A stretch of 44,598 nucleotides of DNA. It comes from Neoroseomonas soli. Lineage in GTDB: Bacteria; Pseudomonadota; Alphaproteobacteria; Acetobacterales; Acetobacteraceae. Positions 24,996 through 33,043 of this stretch are shown piece by piece (the first letter of the stretch is position 1; each line of letters starts with the position of its first letter). A model generated the notes under the pieces. It made no database searches. It saw only the letters and a program-made list of their open reading frames with translations, and was not told the DNA's origin. A program made the position numbers and the translations under genes. Location of the stretch: positions 1 to 44,598 of the forward strand of contig NZ_JAAEDM010000035.1 of NCBI RefSeq assembly GCF_018129065.1. Reading direction: 5' to 3'.

Positions 24996-25946
24996 TCATG
25001 CCGCCAGCGCCTGCGAGCGCCTCCCGCCGGGCCGGTAGCGGGCCAGGTAGGCCGGCGCGATCGCCTCCGCCGCCTTGGGCTCGATGCCGAGCGCCGCGAA
25101 GCCCGCCGCACCTTCCGCCACCAGGTTGTCCCGGCCGAGCAGGATCAACTGGTCGCGCGTCAGCGGCGGGTTCGGCAGCATCTCCCCCATGCGGGCCTGC
25201 AGGCGCGCCAGCCCGTCCGGAATCGGCACCAGCAGGCGGCGGCGGTGCGTGTGCTCGAGCACGAATTCCAGCACGTCCCGCATCGTCATCACGCGCGGGC
25301 CACCGAGTTCGTAGGTCCTGCCCTGCGCGTCGTCGCGCGTGACCGCGGCCATCACCGCATCCGCAACGTCGCCGACATAGACGGGCTGGAACCTCGTCTT
25401 CCCGCGCACCAGCGGCATCACCGGCAGCAGCGGGGCCAGCGCGGCGAAGCGGTTGAAGAACTGGTCGTCCGGCCCGAAGACGACCGAGGGGCGCAGGATG
25501 GTCGCCTGCGGGAAGGCGGACTTCACCGCCGCCTCGCCCTCCCCCTTGGTGCGGGCATAGAGGCTCTCGCTGCCCGCATCGGCGCCGATGGCGGAGATAT
25601 GCACCAGCCGCCGCACGCCCGCCGCGGCGGCAAGGCGGGCGACGCGCCCGGCGCCCTCGGCGTGGATTCGCACGAAGTCGCCGCGCTTCCTCTCGAACAG
25701 GATGCCGACCAGGTTCACCACCACCTCGGCGCCCGCCACGGCGCGCGCGACCGAGGCCTCGTCCGCCACCGACGCGCTGACCGGCACCACCTGGGCGACA
25801 TCGCCGAGCGTGCGCAGCCGGCCGGACTTTTCCGTGTCCCGTCCAGCGACGCGGACGATGAAGCCCTGCTTCGCCAGGCGCTGGACCACGTGGCGGCCGA
25901 TGAAGCCTGCGCCGCCGAAAACCGTCGCGACCCGACGACCGCCCAT
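24996..25946 (-). CDS. NDUFA9-like NAD(P)H-binding SDR protein
   Basis: This 316-residue atypical SDR has the N-terminal Rossmann motif VFGGAGFIGRHVVQRL (about 9-23). Further patterns are AEVVVNLVGILFERKRGDF, VRRLVHISAIGADAGSESLY (followed by ARTKGEGE, with Y-x-x-x-K at YARTK), LRPSVVFGPDDQFFNRFA and FQPVYVGDVADAV. These are typical of the alphaproteobacterial 'complex I NDUFA9 subunit family'. A role near respiratory complex I or ubiquinone is suggested by relatives only; no nuo genes are present. The ATG at 25946 has GGAG 8 nt upstream; an in-frame ATG at 25973 would add nine residues. Confidence 0.85.
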   Translation of the reverse strand: MGGRRVATVFGGAGFIGRHVVQRLAKQGFIVRVAGRDTEKSGRLRTLGDVAQVVPVSASVADEASVARAVAGAEVVVNLVGILFERKRGDFVRIHAEGAGRVARLAAAAGVRRLVHISAIGADAGSESLYARTKGEGEAAVKSAFPQATILRPSVVFGPDDQFFNRFAALAPLLPVMPLVRGKTRFQPVYVGDVADAVMAAVTRDDAQGRTYELGGPRVMTMRDVLEFVLEHTHRRRLLVPIPDGLARLQARMGEMLPNPPLTRDQLILLGRDNLVAEGAAGFAALGIEPKAAEAIAPAYLARYRPGGRRSQALAA

Positions 25947-26079
25947 ATCGTGCACTCCGTTCGTGAAACCCATGGCGGACGATATGGGCGACCCCGATGC
26001 GCCTCAAGCACCACACCCGCTTGACGACCTGCGCGGCGCCGCGTAAACGCCCGGCCTCGCCGCAAGGCGCCGGCCCCCT

Positions 26080-26166
26080 GCCCAGGTGGCGGAATTGGTA
26101 GACGCGCAGGTTTCAGGTACCTGTGGCCGCAAGGCTGTGAAGGTTCGAGTCCTTTCCTGGGCACCA
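26080..26166 (+). tRNA. tRNA-Leu (anticodon CAG)
   Basis: The acceptor stem is GCCCAGG (26080-26086) paired with CCTGGGC (26156-26162), then discriminator A and an encoded CCA. The D-loop region is TGGCGGAATTGGTAGACGC. The anticodon stem is CAGGT/ACCTG with loop TTCAGGT, giving CAG. A long class-II variable arm follows, then the T-loop GGTTCGAGTCC. All features match bacterial tRNA-Leu. RNase D starts 30 nt downstream. No integrase or att-like duplication of its 3' end is visible. Confidence 0.97.
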
Positions 26167-26195
26167 TCTGACTGAGACGAGGCACGGCGCATCCC

Positions 26196-26852
26196 GTGGG
26201 TACCACCCTCTTCACACCCGCCGGCGTGACCATCCGGCTGCATCGCAACGACCTGCCGGACGGGCTCGACCTCGGCCGCGTCGTCGCCATCGACACCGAG
26301 ACGATGGGGCTGAACCCGCACCGGGACAGGCTCTGCCTCGCGCAGCTTTCCTCCGGCGACGGCTCGGCGCATCTCGTGCAGTTCGTGCCCGAATCGCTCG
26401 GCGGGCAAGGCTATGCGGCGCCGAACCTGAAGAAGCTGCTGGCCGACCCGGCGGTGACCAAGGTGTTCCACTTCGCGCGCTTCGACGTGGCGGTGCTGTT
26501 CCACTATCTCGGCGTCACCACGGCGCCGGTCGTCTGCACCAAGGTCGCGGCCAAGCTGGTGCGCACCTTCACCGACCGGCACGGGCTCAAGGACCTGTGC
26601 AAGGAACTGCTCGGCGTCGATCTGTCCAAGCAGCAGCAGACCTCGGACTGGGGTGCGCCGGATCTCACGCCGGACCAGCTCGCCTATGCCGCCTCGGACG
26701 TGCTGCACCTGCATGCGCTCTGGGCGAAGCTCGAGGGGCTGCTGCGGCGGGAGGGGCGGCTCGACCTCGCCGAGGCCTGCTTCCGCTTCCTGCCGGCCCG
26801 CGGGAAGCTGGACCTGCTGGGCTACGAAGACCCGGACATCCTGGCGCATTAG
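26196..26852 (+). CDS. rnd: Ribonuclease D (short form)
   Basis: This 218-residue 3'-5' exoribonuclease has the DEDD exonuclease domain. ExoI is VVAIDTETMGLNPHRDRLCL (DxE near 33-35), ExoII is KVFHFARFDVAVLFHYLG, and ExoIII is LAYAASDVLHLHALW with the Y-x-x-x-D pattern. It lacks the C-terminal HRDC domains of E. coli RNase D, as is usual for the alphaproteobacterial short form. The start is given as GTG 26196; the in-frame GTG at 26226 (MTIRLHRNDLPDG) matches many relatives and is a fair alternative, since neither has a good Shine-Dalgarno. It directly follows tRNA-Leu and precedes the kdsD-lpt operon, a typical order. Confidence 0.9.
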   Translation: MGTTLFTPAGVTIRLHRNDLPDGLDLGRVVAIDTETMGLNPHRDRLCLAQLSSGDGSAHLVQFVPESLGGQGYAAPNLKKLLADPAVTKVFHFARFDVAVLFHYLGVTTAPVVCTKVAAKLVRTFTDRHGLKDLCKELLGVDLSKQQQTSDWGAPDLTPDQLAYAASDVLHLHALWAKLEGLLRREGRLDLAEACFRFLPARGKLDLLGYEDPDILAH

Positions 26853-26860
26853 TTTTTTTG

Positions 26861-26987
26861 CCCTCAAGCGCCGGGCGCCGCGCATCCGCGCGGCTTGGCT
26901 TCGCGCGGGCAGGGTCCACCGGCGACCAAGGTCGGTCGCGCGCGGTCGCGCTTCGCGCTCCCGGCCCGAGGCAGGGCCTCGGGCCGC
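26861..26987 (+). repeat. 127-bp direct repeat, unit 1
   Basis: This is the first of two 127-bp units with a 138-bp period, differing at four positions by my alignment. It contains a 7-bp stem CCGCGCG/CGCGCGG and, at its end, a perfect 10-bp stem GGCCCGAGGC/GCCTCGGGCC with a 3-nt loop. It follows the rnd stop by 8 nt, after a run of seven T. No open frame in it looks like a gene. Confidence 0.9.
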
Positions 26988-26998
26988 ATGGGTATCGT

Positions 26999-27125
26999 CC
27001 CTCAGACGCCGGGCGCCGCGCATCCGCGCGGCTTGGCTTCGCGCGGGTAGGGTCCACCGGCGACCACGGTCGGTCGCGCGCGGTCGCGCTTCGCGCTCCC
27101 GGCCCGAGGCAGGGCCTCGGGCCGC
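26999..27125 (+). repeat. 127-bp direct repeat, unit 2
   Basis: This second unit is separated from unit 1 by 11 nt. The four differences are two adjacent to the left end, one C/T in the GGGCAGGG stretch and one A/C in GACCAAGG. Both hairpins are retained. Together the units occupy most of the 463-bp rnd-kdsD gap; the remainder (27126-27315) carries the kdsD promoter candidates. Confidence 0.9.
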
Positions 27126-27244
27126 GGGGGAGCCGGTCAGGATGACCTCCGCCCGGCGATCCGTGAGGCCGCCGGTTCCCCCGTCTTCCGCCGCCGCCGC
27201 CGCACCCGCGGCGCGCCGCCCCACCATCCGGCTTGCGCCTTGAC

Positions 27245-27261
27245 TTGGCACGCTTCTTGGA
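27245..27261 (+). promoter_or_regulatory. Sigma-54-type -24/-12 promoter upstream of kdsD-lptCAB-rpoN
   Basis: TTGGCACG-CTTC-TTGGA matches the RpoN consensus (TTGGCACG, N4, TTGCA) at all -24 positions with correct spacing. The single change is GG for the conserved GC of the -12 element. It lies 55 nt before the kdsD GTG, in an operon that encodes RpoN itself. The -12 mismatch is at a conserved base, so activity needs testing. Confidence 0.5.
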
Positions 27262-27280
27262 AGGCTGGTCGTTGCTTTTA

Positions 27281-27309
27281 TTGACCCTCCGACCGCGGCG
27301 CACCATACA
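27281..27309 (+). promoter_or_regulatory. Sigma-70-type promoter candidate at the kdsD start
   Basis: TTGACC (27281-27286) and CATACA (27304-27309) are spaced by 17 nt. The -35 is good and the -10 moderate. Transcription would begin about at the kdsD GTG (27316), giving a leaderless or nearly leaderless message; no Shine-Dalgarno precedes that GTG. Confidence 0.4.
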
Positions 27310-27315
27310 AGCGTC

Positions 27316-28299
27316 GTGAACGCCCCTTCCTCCCATCCCGACCTCGACGCCGCGCGCCGCGTCCTCGCCCTCGAATCGGAAGCGCTGACCGCGCTGGCCG
27401 CCAGCCTCGACGACGGCTTCGCCAAGGCCGTCTCCCTGCTCGCGAGCGCCACCGGCCGCGTCGTGGTCAGCGGCATGGGGAAGTCCGGCCATGTGGCACG
27501 CAAGATCGCGGCGACCATGGCCTCGACCGGCACACCGGCGCTCTATGTCCACCCGGCCGAGGCGTCCCATGGCGACCTTGGCATGATCATCGCCGGTGAC
27601 GCGGTGCTGGCGCTGTCCAATTCGGGCGAGACACCGGAACTCGCCGACCTTGTCGGCCATGCCAAGCGCTTTGGCCTGCCGCTGGTGGGCATCACCGGCC
27701 GCGCCGGCAGCGCCCTCGCCCGCGCCGCGGATGTCGCCCTTGTGCTGCCCGAGGCGCCCGAGGCCTGCCCGATGGGCCTGGCGCCAACCACCTCGACCAC
27801 GATGCAACTCGCCCTGGGCGACGCGATCGCGGTCGCGCTGCTGACGCGGCGCGGCTTCACCGCGGCGGATTTCCGCGTCTTCCACCCGGGCGGCAAGCTC
27901 GGCGCGCGGCTTTCCCGCGTGCGGGACCTGATGCACGGGGGGGCGGAACTGCCCCTCGCCCCGCCCGAGACACCCATGGACGCCGCCATCGTCGCCATGA
28001 CGGCGCGGCGCTTCGGGTGCCTCGGCGTGCAGGGGGCGGACGGGAAGCTGCTCGGCATCATCACCGACGGCGACCTGCGGCGCGCGCTGGAAACCGGCGG
28101 CAGCCAGGCGCTGCTCGCGCGCACCGCCGCCGACGTCATGACCCGCGCCCCGCGCAGCGTGACGCCCGAAACCCTCGCGGCCGAGGCGCTGCACCAGATG
28201 AACGCGCGCTCCATCACCGCGCTCTTCGTGGTGGATGCCGAGGGGCGGCCGGTCGGCATCCTGCACATCCACGACCTCCTGCGGGCCGGTGTCGCATGA
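27316..28299 (+). CDS. kdsD: Arabinose-5-phosphate isomerase (KpsF/GutQ family)
   Basis: This 327-residue cytoplasmic enzyme converts ribulose-5-P to arabinose-5-P, the first step to Kdo for LPS. The SIS domain (about 35-190) has VVVSGMGKSGHVARKIAATM, VHPAEASHGDLGM, LSNSGETPEL and TTSTTMQLALGDAIAVALL. Two CBS domains follow (about 205-325). The length matches KdsD. The GTG start at 27316 is the first in-frame codon that gives a normal N-terminus; no Shine-Dalgarno is seen. The stop overlaps the lptC ATG (ATGA), so it heads the kdsD-lptC-lptA-lptB unit. Confidence 0.95.
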   Translation: MNAPSSHPDLDAARRVLALESEALTALAASLDDGFAKAVSLLASATGRVVVSGMGKSGHVARKIAATMASTGTPALYVHPAEASHGDLGMIIAGDAVLALSNSGETPELADLVGHAKRFGLPLVGITGRAGSALARAADVALVLPEAPEACPMGLAPTTSTTMQLALGDAIAVALLTRRGFTAADFRVFHPGGKLGARLSRVRDLMHGGAELPLAPPETPMDAAIVAMTARRFGCLGVQGADGKLLGIITDGDLRRALETGGSQALLARTAADVMTRAPRSVTPETLAAEALHQMNARSITALFVVDAEGRPVGILHIHDLLRAGVA

Positions 28300-29000
28300 G
28301 CGGCAGCGAGGATCCCCGCCCTGGCCCGCCCGTCGCCCTGCGCGCGACCGGCGGGGCCACGCCGCCCCGGCGGATGCTGCCGCCCTCCCGCCGGCGCTGG
28401 GCGCCCTCGGCCGGGCAGATCGCCCGCCGCCGCATTCTCGTCCGCCTCGCCAAGTGGCTGCTGCCCGTGGTCGGCGTCGGCCTGCTGGTCGGCATTGCCG
28501 TCTGGCCCGAGCTCGACCGGATGGAGGATCGCGCCCGCGTCTCCTTCCGCCGCGTCATCCAGGCACAGCCGGACGCGATGCGGGTGGTCGATCCGCGCTA
28601 CCAGGGCCTCGACGAGCAGAACCGCCCCTTCACCGTGACCGCCGGCGTCGCGGCACAGACCGATTCGCAGGACATCGTGGACCTCGAACGCCCGCGCGCC
28701 GACATCCTGCTCACCGACGGCTCCTGGGTGCTGCTGGAAAGCCGCGAGGGGCGTTTCGACAAGGCGCAGAACCGGCTCGACCTGAGCGGCGAGGTCACGC
28801 TCTGGCAGGATGGCGGCAACATGCTGGTCACCGAGGCGGCGGAGATCCAGTTGCACGAGGGCTCGGCCTCGGGCGACCGGCCGGTCGCCGCGCAGGGCCC
28901 CTTCGGCACGCTGGTCAGCGAAGGCTTCCGCCTGATCGAGCGCGGCCAGGTCGTGGTCTTCACCGGAAACGCCCGCGCGGTGCTGGAGGGTGGGCAGTGA
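28296..29000 (+). CDS. lptC: LPS export ABC transporter periplasmic protein LptC
   Basis: This 234-residue protein has a basic, proline-rich cytoplasmic N-terminus, one transmembrane helix (about 52-72; LAKWLLPVVGVGLLVGIAVW) and a periplasmic beta-jellyroll of the LptC/OstA type, with repeated short strands such as ILLTDGSWVLLESREGRFDK, LDLSGEVTLWQDGGNMLVTE and GFRLIERGQVVVFTGNA. It receives LPS from LptB2FG and passes it to LptA. The N-terminal extension before the helix is longer than in E. coli, as is usual in alphaproteobacteria. Its ATG overlaps the kdsD stop and its TGA overlaps the lptA GTG. Confidence 0.9.
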   Translation: MSGSEDPRPGPPVALRATGGATPPRRMLPPSRRRWAPSAGQIARRRILVRLAKWLLPVVGVGLLVGIAVWPELDRMEDRARVSFRRVIQAQPDAMRVVDPRYQGLDEQNRPFTVTAGVAAQTDSQDIVDLERPRADILLTDGSWVLLESREGRFDKAQNRLDLSGEVTLWQDGGNMLVTEAAEIQLHEGSASGDRPVAAQGPFGTLVSEGFRLIERGQVVVFTGNARAVLEGGQ

Positions 29001-29941
29001 GGCGCAGCCTTCTCGCGCTCGGCGCGCTGCTGCTTGGTGGTCCGGTCCTGGCGCAGAACCTCGATCTCAGCCAGGGCGGCCCGGTCGAGGTCACTGCCGT
29101 GGACGGCATCGAGTGGCGCCAGCAGGAACAGGTGGTGATCGCCCGCGGCCAGGCGCGCGCCACGCGCGGCGGCGTGACGGTCGAGGCCGACCGGCTGCTC
29201 GCCCGCTACCGCCCGCGCGGTGGGCAGGCCCCGGCCGCCGCCCGCGCGCCCGCGGAAGGTCCGGGCGGCGGCGGCGAGATCTGGCGCCTGGAAGCCGAGG
29301 GCAATGTCGTCGTCACCTCGGCGACCGATCGCGCCGAGGGCGACCGCGCCGTCTATGACATGGACCAGGCGGTGATGGTGATGACCGGCGGCGCGCTGCG
29401 CCTGACCACGCCGGACAACACGCTCACCGCGCGCGACAGCGTCGAATACTGGTCGCAGCGCCGCACGGCGGTGGCGCGCGGCAACGCGGTGGTGGTGACG
29501 AATGACGGCCGCCGCGTGCGCGCCGACACGCTCGTCGCGCATTTTGCGGAATCCGCCGCGCCCGGCGCCACGCGGCCGCAGCCGGCGGCGACGGCGCCGC
29601 GCCAGCCCGGCGCGCAGCCGGGCGGGCCGCAGCAGCCTTCTTCCATCGAGCGCGTCGAGGCCTTCGGCAATGTCGAGATCCGCACGGCGGAGGAAGTCGT
29701 GCGCGGCGACCGCGGCGTCTACGGCCCGAATTCGGGCCTCGCACGCTTGCTTGGGCAGGTGCGCATCACTCGGGGCGACAATACGCTCTCCGGCCAGGAG
29801 GCCATCGTGAACATGCAGACCGGCGTCGCGCGCCTCGTCTCCGCGCCCGGCGCGCGTGTCCAGGGGCTGGTGGTCCCGCAGGGCGGCCAGGGCCTGCCCG
29901 GCCCGGGCGGCGGCACGCCGCAGCCGGAGGCGCCGCGATGA
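28997..29941 (+). CDS. lptA: LPS transport bridge protein LptA
   Basis: This 314-residue periplasmic protein has a signal peptide ([20 protein letters not shown]) followed by OstA/LptA repeats: [20 protein letters not shown] near 35, [20 protein letters not shown] near 100-120, then [13 protein letters not shown] low-complexity Pro/Ala/Gln-rich insert (about 190-215) interrupts the domain before [20 protein letters not shown]. It forms the bridge carrying LPS from LptC to LptD. It is longer than E. coli LptA (185), which fits the insert and a Pro/Gly-rich tail. The GTG start overlaps the lptC stop (GTGA), and the stop overlaps the lptB ATG. Confidence 0.88.
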   Translation: MRRSLLALGALLLGGPVLAQNLDLSQGGPVEVTAVDGIEWRQQEQVVIARGQARATRGGVTVEADRLLARYRPRGGQAPAAARAPAEGPGGGGEIWRLEAEGNVVVTSATDRAEGDRAVYDMDQAVMVMTGGALRLTTPDNTLTARDSVEYWSQRRTAVARGNAVVVTNDGRRVRADTLVAHFAESAAPGATRPQPAATAPRQPGAQPGGPQQPSSIERVEAFGNVEIRTAEEVVRGDRGVYGPNSGLARLLGQVRITRGDNTLSGQEAIVNMQTGVARLVSAPGARVQGLVVPQGGQGLPGPGGGTPQPEAPR

Positions 29942-30696
29942 GCGAGGCGCTGCGCGTGGTGGACGGCGCCGCGGGAACCGGACTGGTCGCGAAGGGCCTC
30001 GGCAAGCGCTACAAGAAGCGGCCCGTGGTGCGGAACGTCTCGATCTCGGTGAAGCGGGGCGAGGCGGTCGGGCTGCTCGGCCCGAACGGCGCCGGCAAGA
30101 CCACGACCTTCTACATGATCACCGGCCTCGTGCAGCCCGACGAGGGCCAGGTGCTGATGGACGGGCACGATGTCACGACGCTGCCGATGTACCGGCGCGC
30201 GCGGCTCGGGCTCGGCTATCTGCCGCAGGAGGCGTCGATCTTCCGCGGCCTGAATGTCGAGGACAACATCCGCGCCGCGCTGGAAGCCGTCGAACCCGTG
30301 CGTGACCGGCGCGAACAGATGCTCGACGCGCTGCTGGCGGAATTCGGCATATCCCACCTGCGGCGCGCGCCCGCGCTGGCACTTTCGGGCGGTGAGCGGC
30401 GGCGCTGCGAGATCGCTCGCGCGCTCGCGACGCATCCGGCCTACATCCTGCTCGACGAACCGCTGGCCGGCATCGACCCGATCGCCGTGGGCGAGATCCG
30501 CGACCTGGTGAAGCACCTCAAGGATCGCGGCATCGGCGTGCTCATCACCGACCACAATGTGCGCGAGACGCTCGAGATCATTGACCGCGCCTACATCCTC
30601 CACGACGGGCAAGTGCTGATGGAAGGCAGCCCGCGCGACATAGTCGCGCATGAGGGCGTGCGCCGTGTCTACCTCGGCGAAAGGTTCAGCCTCTAA
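29938..30696 (+). CDS. lptB: LPS export ABC transporter ATP-binding protein LptB
   Basis: This 252-residue ABC ATPase powers LPS extraction with LptFG. Walker A is GPNGAGKTT (about 42-50), the Q-loop region [10 protein letters not shown], the signature LSGGERRR, Walker [14 protein letters not shown], and the H-loop LITDHNVRE, all in family positions. The stretch [20 protein letters not shown] is characteristic of LptB. The ATG overlaps the lptA stop. lptF/lptG are not in this window. rpoN follows 87 nt downstream. Confidence 0.97.
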   Translation: MSEALRVVDGAAGTGLVAKGLGKRYKKRPVVRNVSISVKRGEAVGLLGPNGAGKTTTFYMITGLVQPDEGQVLMDGHDVTTLPMYRRARLGLGYLPQEASIFRGLNVEDNIRAALEAVEPVRDRREQMLDALLAEFGISHLRRAPALALSGGERRRCEIARALATHPAYILLDEPLAGIDPIAVGEIRDLVKHLKDRGIGVLITDHNVRETLEIIDRAYILHDGQVLMEGSPRDIVAHEGVRRVYLGERFSL

Positions 30697-30783
30697 CTTG
30701 CGCGCCGTGCATCAGGCCTCCACACCGACCCTGGATGCCCGGCGCGAAACCACGGCGCGGCGACCGATGCGGGGCGCCGGCTG

Positions 30784-32259
30784 ATGTCCCTCGCCCCGCG
30801 GCTCGACCTCCGTCATTCACAGCAGCTGGTAATGACGCCGCAACTGCGGCAGGCGATCAAGCTGCTGCAATCCTCCAACCAGGATGTCACCGCCTTCGTC
30901 GAGGAGGAACTCGAGCGCAACCCGATGCTCGAGCGCGACGAGCGCGTGGAGCCCGGCCCCGATGCCGGCCGCAGCACCGACCCGCTGCTTGCGGCGCCCG
31001 AGTCACCCGACGCCGCGCAGGCCGCTTCGTCCGACGCGCTGCCTGCCGAGAATGCCGCGCCGCTCGATGTCGAGTGGGACAATGTCTACGACGCCGGCAC
31101 GCCGCACACGGGCAGCGGCGGGCGGTCGGATTTCGAGGACGATCTCTCCGGCGTCGAGGCCATGGCCGCGCCGGCGCCGAACCTGCGCGAGCATCTCGGC
31201 GAGCAGGTGCGGCTGACCTTCGCGACGCCGCGGGACCGCGTGATCGCGGCGAACCTGCTCGCGCTGGTCGATCCGGCGGGGCGGCTCGCGGTGCCGGATG
31301 CGGTCATCGCCGCCGCGCTGGGCTGCGCGGAGGAAGCCGTCACCGCCGTGCGCCGCCGCATGCAGCGCTTCGATCCGGTCGGCATGTTCTGCGCCGACCT
31401 GCGCGAATGCCTGATGGTGCAGTTGCAGGAACGCAATCGCTACGACCCGGCGATGGCGGCACTGCTCGACAACCTGGAACTGCTGGCGAAGCGCGACCTG
31501 CGGACATTGCAGCGCCTGTGCGGCGTGGATGCGGAGGACATGGCGGAGATGGTGGCCGAGCTGCGGCGGCTCGACCCCAAGCCCGGTGCCTCCTTCGACG
31601 CGCCGGCGGCGCCGACGCTGGTGCCGGACGTGCTGATGCGGCGCGGCCCGGCCGATGGCTGGATCGTGGAGCTGAACCCCGAGACCATGCCGCGCGTCCT
31701 GCTGAACCGTGGCTTCCATGCGCGCGCCGTGGTCGGCGCGAAGTCGAAGGACGAGAAGGCCTGGGTGGCGGAGAAATTCCAGACCGCTTCGTGGCTCGTG
31801 AAGTCGCTCGAGCAGCGGGCCAACACCATCCTCAAGGTCTCGGCCGAAATCGTGCGCCGGCAGGATGGCTTCTTCCGCCACGGCATTTCCGGCCTGCGCC
31901 CGCTGATCCTGCGCAACGTGGCCGAGGAGGTGGGGATGCACGAGAGCACCGTCTCCCGCGTCACCTCCAACAAGGCGATCGCGACGCCGCGCGGCACCTT
32001 CGAGCTGAAGTACTTCTTCACCACCGCCATCGCCGGCGCGGCCGGCGGGGAGGCGGTGAGCGCCGAGGCCGTGCGGCACCGCATCAAGGCGATGGTGGGT
32101 GCCGAGGACGCCGAGGACATCCTCTCGGATGACGCGATCGTCGCCCGGCTGCGTGCGGAAGGCGTGGACATCGCCCGCCGGACCGTGGCCAAATACCGGG
32201 ATGCGCTGCGGATACCGTCATCGGTGCAGCGCAAACGGGAGAAGGCCGTCCCGGCCTGA
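30784..32259 (+). CDS. rpoN: RNA polymerase sigma-54 factor
   Basis: This 491-residue sigma factor is for -24/-12 promoters. Region I is Gln-rich (LRHSQQLVMTPQLRQAIKLL), followed by an acidic region II. The core-binding domain has LREHLGEQVRLTF. The HTH region has MHESTVSRVTSNKAIATPRG, and the C-terminal RpoN box is ARRTVAKYRDALRIPSS with the invariant ARRTVAKYR. The length is normal. It needs AAA+ activators, none of which is encoded here. A -24/-12-like element lies upstream of kdsD, the first gene of the cluster, which raises possible autoregulation. Confidence 0.96.
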   Translation: MSLAPRLDLRHSQQLVMTPQLRQAIKLLQSSNQDVTAFVEEELERNPMLERDERVEPGPDAGRSTDPLLAAPESPDAAQAASSDALPAENAAPLDVEWDNVYDAGTPHTGSGGRSDFEDDLSGVEAMAAPAPNLREHLGEQVRLTFATPRDRVIAANLLALVDPAGRLAVPDAVIAAALGCAEEAVTAVRRRMQRFDPVGMFCADLRECLMVQLQERNRYDPAMAALLDNLELLAKRDLRTLQRLCGVDAEDMAEMVAELRRLDPKPGASFDAPAAPTLVPDVLMRRGPADGWIVELNPETMPRVLLNRGFHARAVVGAKSKDEKAWVAEKFQTASWLVKSLEQRANTILKVSAEIVRRQDGFFRHGISGLRPLILRNVAEEVGMHESTVSRVTSNKAIATPRGTFELKYFFTTAIAGAAGGEAVSAEAVRHRIKAMVGAEDAEDILSDDAIVARLRAEGVDIARRTVAKYRDALRIPSSVQRKREKAVPA

Positions 32260-32358
32260 TCCGACCTTGCCTGGGCGGCCCGCCCTGGAGATGCGGGCCG
32301 GCGATCGGTCGCCACGGGGCGGCCCCTCCCCTTCACTAGGGAAGGAGGGCACAGCCCC

Positions 32359-32952
32359 ATGCATGTCACTGTCGCAGGCAAGCAGGTCGAAACCGGCGAG
32401 GCGCTGAAGGTCCACGTCCGCGACGGCCTCGATATGATCACGCGGAAGTACTTCGACCATGCGCTGGAAGCGAACGTGACCTTCCATCGCAGTCGCGCGC
32501 ATTTCGCCTGCGATATCAACCTCAAGGCCGGCCGGGGCCTGACGATGCGGGCGGAAGGCGAAGGCGTCGACGCCCATCGCGCCTTCGACGAGGCGGCCGA
32601 GCACTTGGCCAAGCGCCTGCGGCGCTACCGGCGCCGCATGAACGAACACGCCCGCTCCGCCGCGCCCGATCGCGGGGCGCCCGCCGAGGCGGCCCCCCAG
32701 GGCCGCGAGCGCGTGCTGCGCGCGATCGAGGAGGAGGAGGAGGCGCCCGCGCCCAACGGCGCCGACCACGGCGCCATCATCGCCGAGCACCCCGCCGACA
32801 TCACCTTCCTCACGGTGGGCGAGGCGGTGATGCGCATGGATCTCGCCCACGTGCCGGTGCTGATGTTCCGCAACAAGGCGACGCGCGCGCTGAACGTGGT
32901 CTACCGGCGCACGGACGGGAACGTGGGATGGATTGATCCCGAATTCGGCTAA
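32359..32952 (+). CDS. hpf: Ribosome hibernation-promoting factor, long form
   Basis: This 197-residue protein has an N-terminal S30AE/YfiA domain (1-95; MHVTVAGKQVETGEALKVHV, DHALEANVTFHRSRAHFACD, basic AKRLRRYRRRMNEHA). An acidic linker follows, then the C-terminal dimerisation domain of long HPF (about 135-197; ITFLTVGEAVMRMDLAHVPV, LNVVYRRTDGNVGWIDPEFG). Long HPF forms 100S ribosome dimers in resting cells. GGAGG about 10 nt upstream supports the ATG. ptsN usually follows hpf behind rpoN but is absent here; a strong terminator and an unrelated gene follow. Confidence 0.94.
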   Translation: MHVTVAGKQVETGEALKVHVRDGLDMITRKYFDHALEANVTFHRSRAHFACDINLKAGRGLTMRAEGEGVDAHRAFDEAAEHLAKRLRRYRRRMNEHARSAAPDRGAPAEAAPQGRERVLRAIEEEEEAPAPNGADHGAIIAEHPADITFLTVGEAVMRMDLAHVPVLMFRNKATRALNVVYRRTDGNVGWIDPEFG

Positions 32953-32987
32953 GTATCGGTTAGCAATCCGGCGTAATGCTGATCGCG

Positions 32988-33018
32988 GGGGGCATCCCGC
33001 CGCTGGGTGCCCCCTTTT
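32988..33018 (+). terminator. Rho-independent terminator of the kdsD-lpt-rpoN-hpf cluster
   Basis: GGGGGCA(T)CCC (32988-32998) pairs with GGGTGCCCCC (33005-33014) leaving one bulged T, with a 6-nt loop and TTTT directly after (33015-33018). It lies 36 nt past the hpf stop and is the clearest plus-strand terminator in the window. It separates the core cluster from the glycosyltransferase gene. Confidence 0.85.
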
Positions 33019-33043
33019 CCTCGAAGGCGATCGTAGTCTGCAT

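Noticed and set aside
26080..27125. tRNA-Leu as an integration site for the repeats downstream
   Set aside because: No copy of the tRNA 3' end and no integrase were found; rnd directly follows in its usual order.
26665..28272. A 535-codon minus-strand frame crossing the 127-bp repeats
   Set aside because: It is opposite rnd and kdsD; the repeated GARSATARDRPWSP-like stretches come only from the duplicated DNA.
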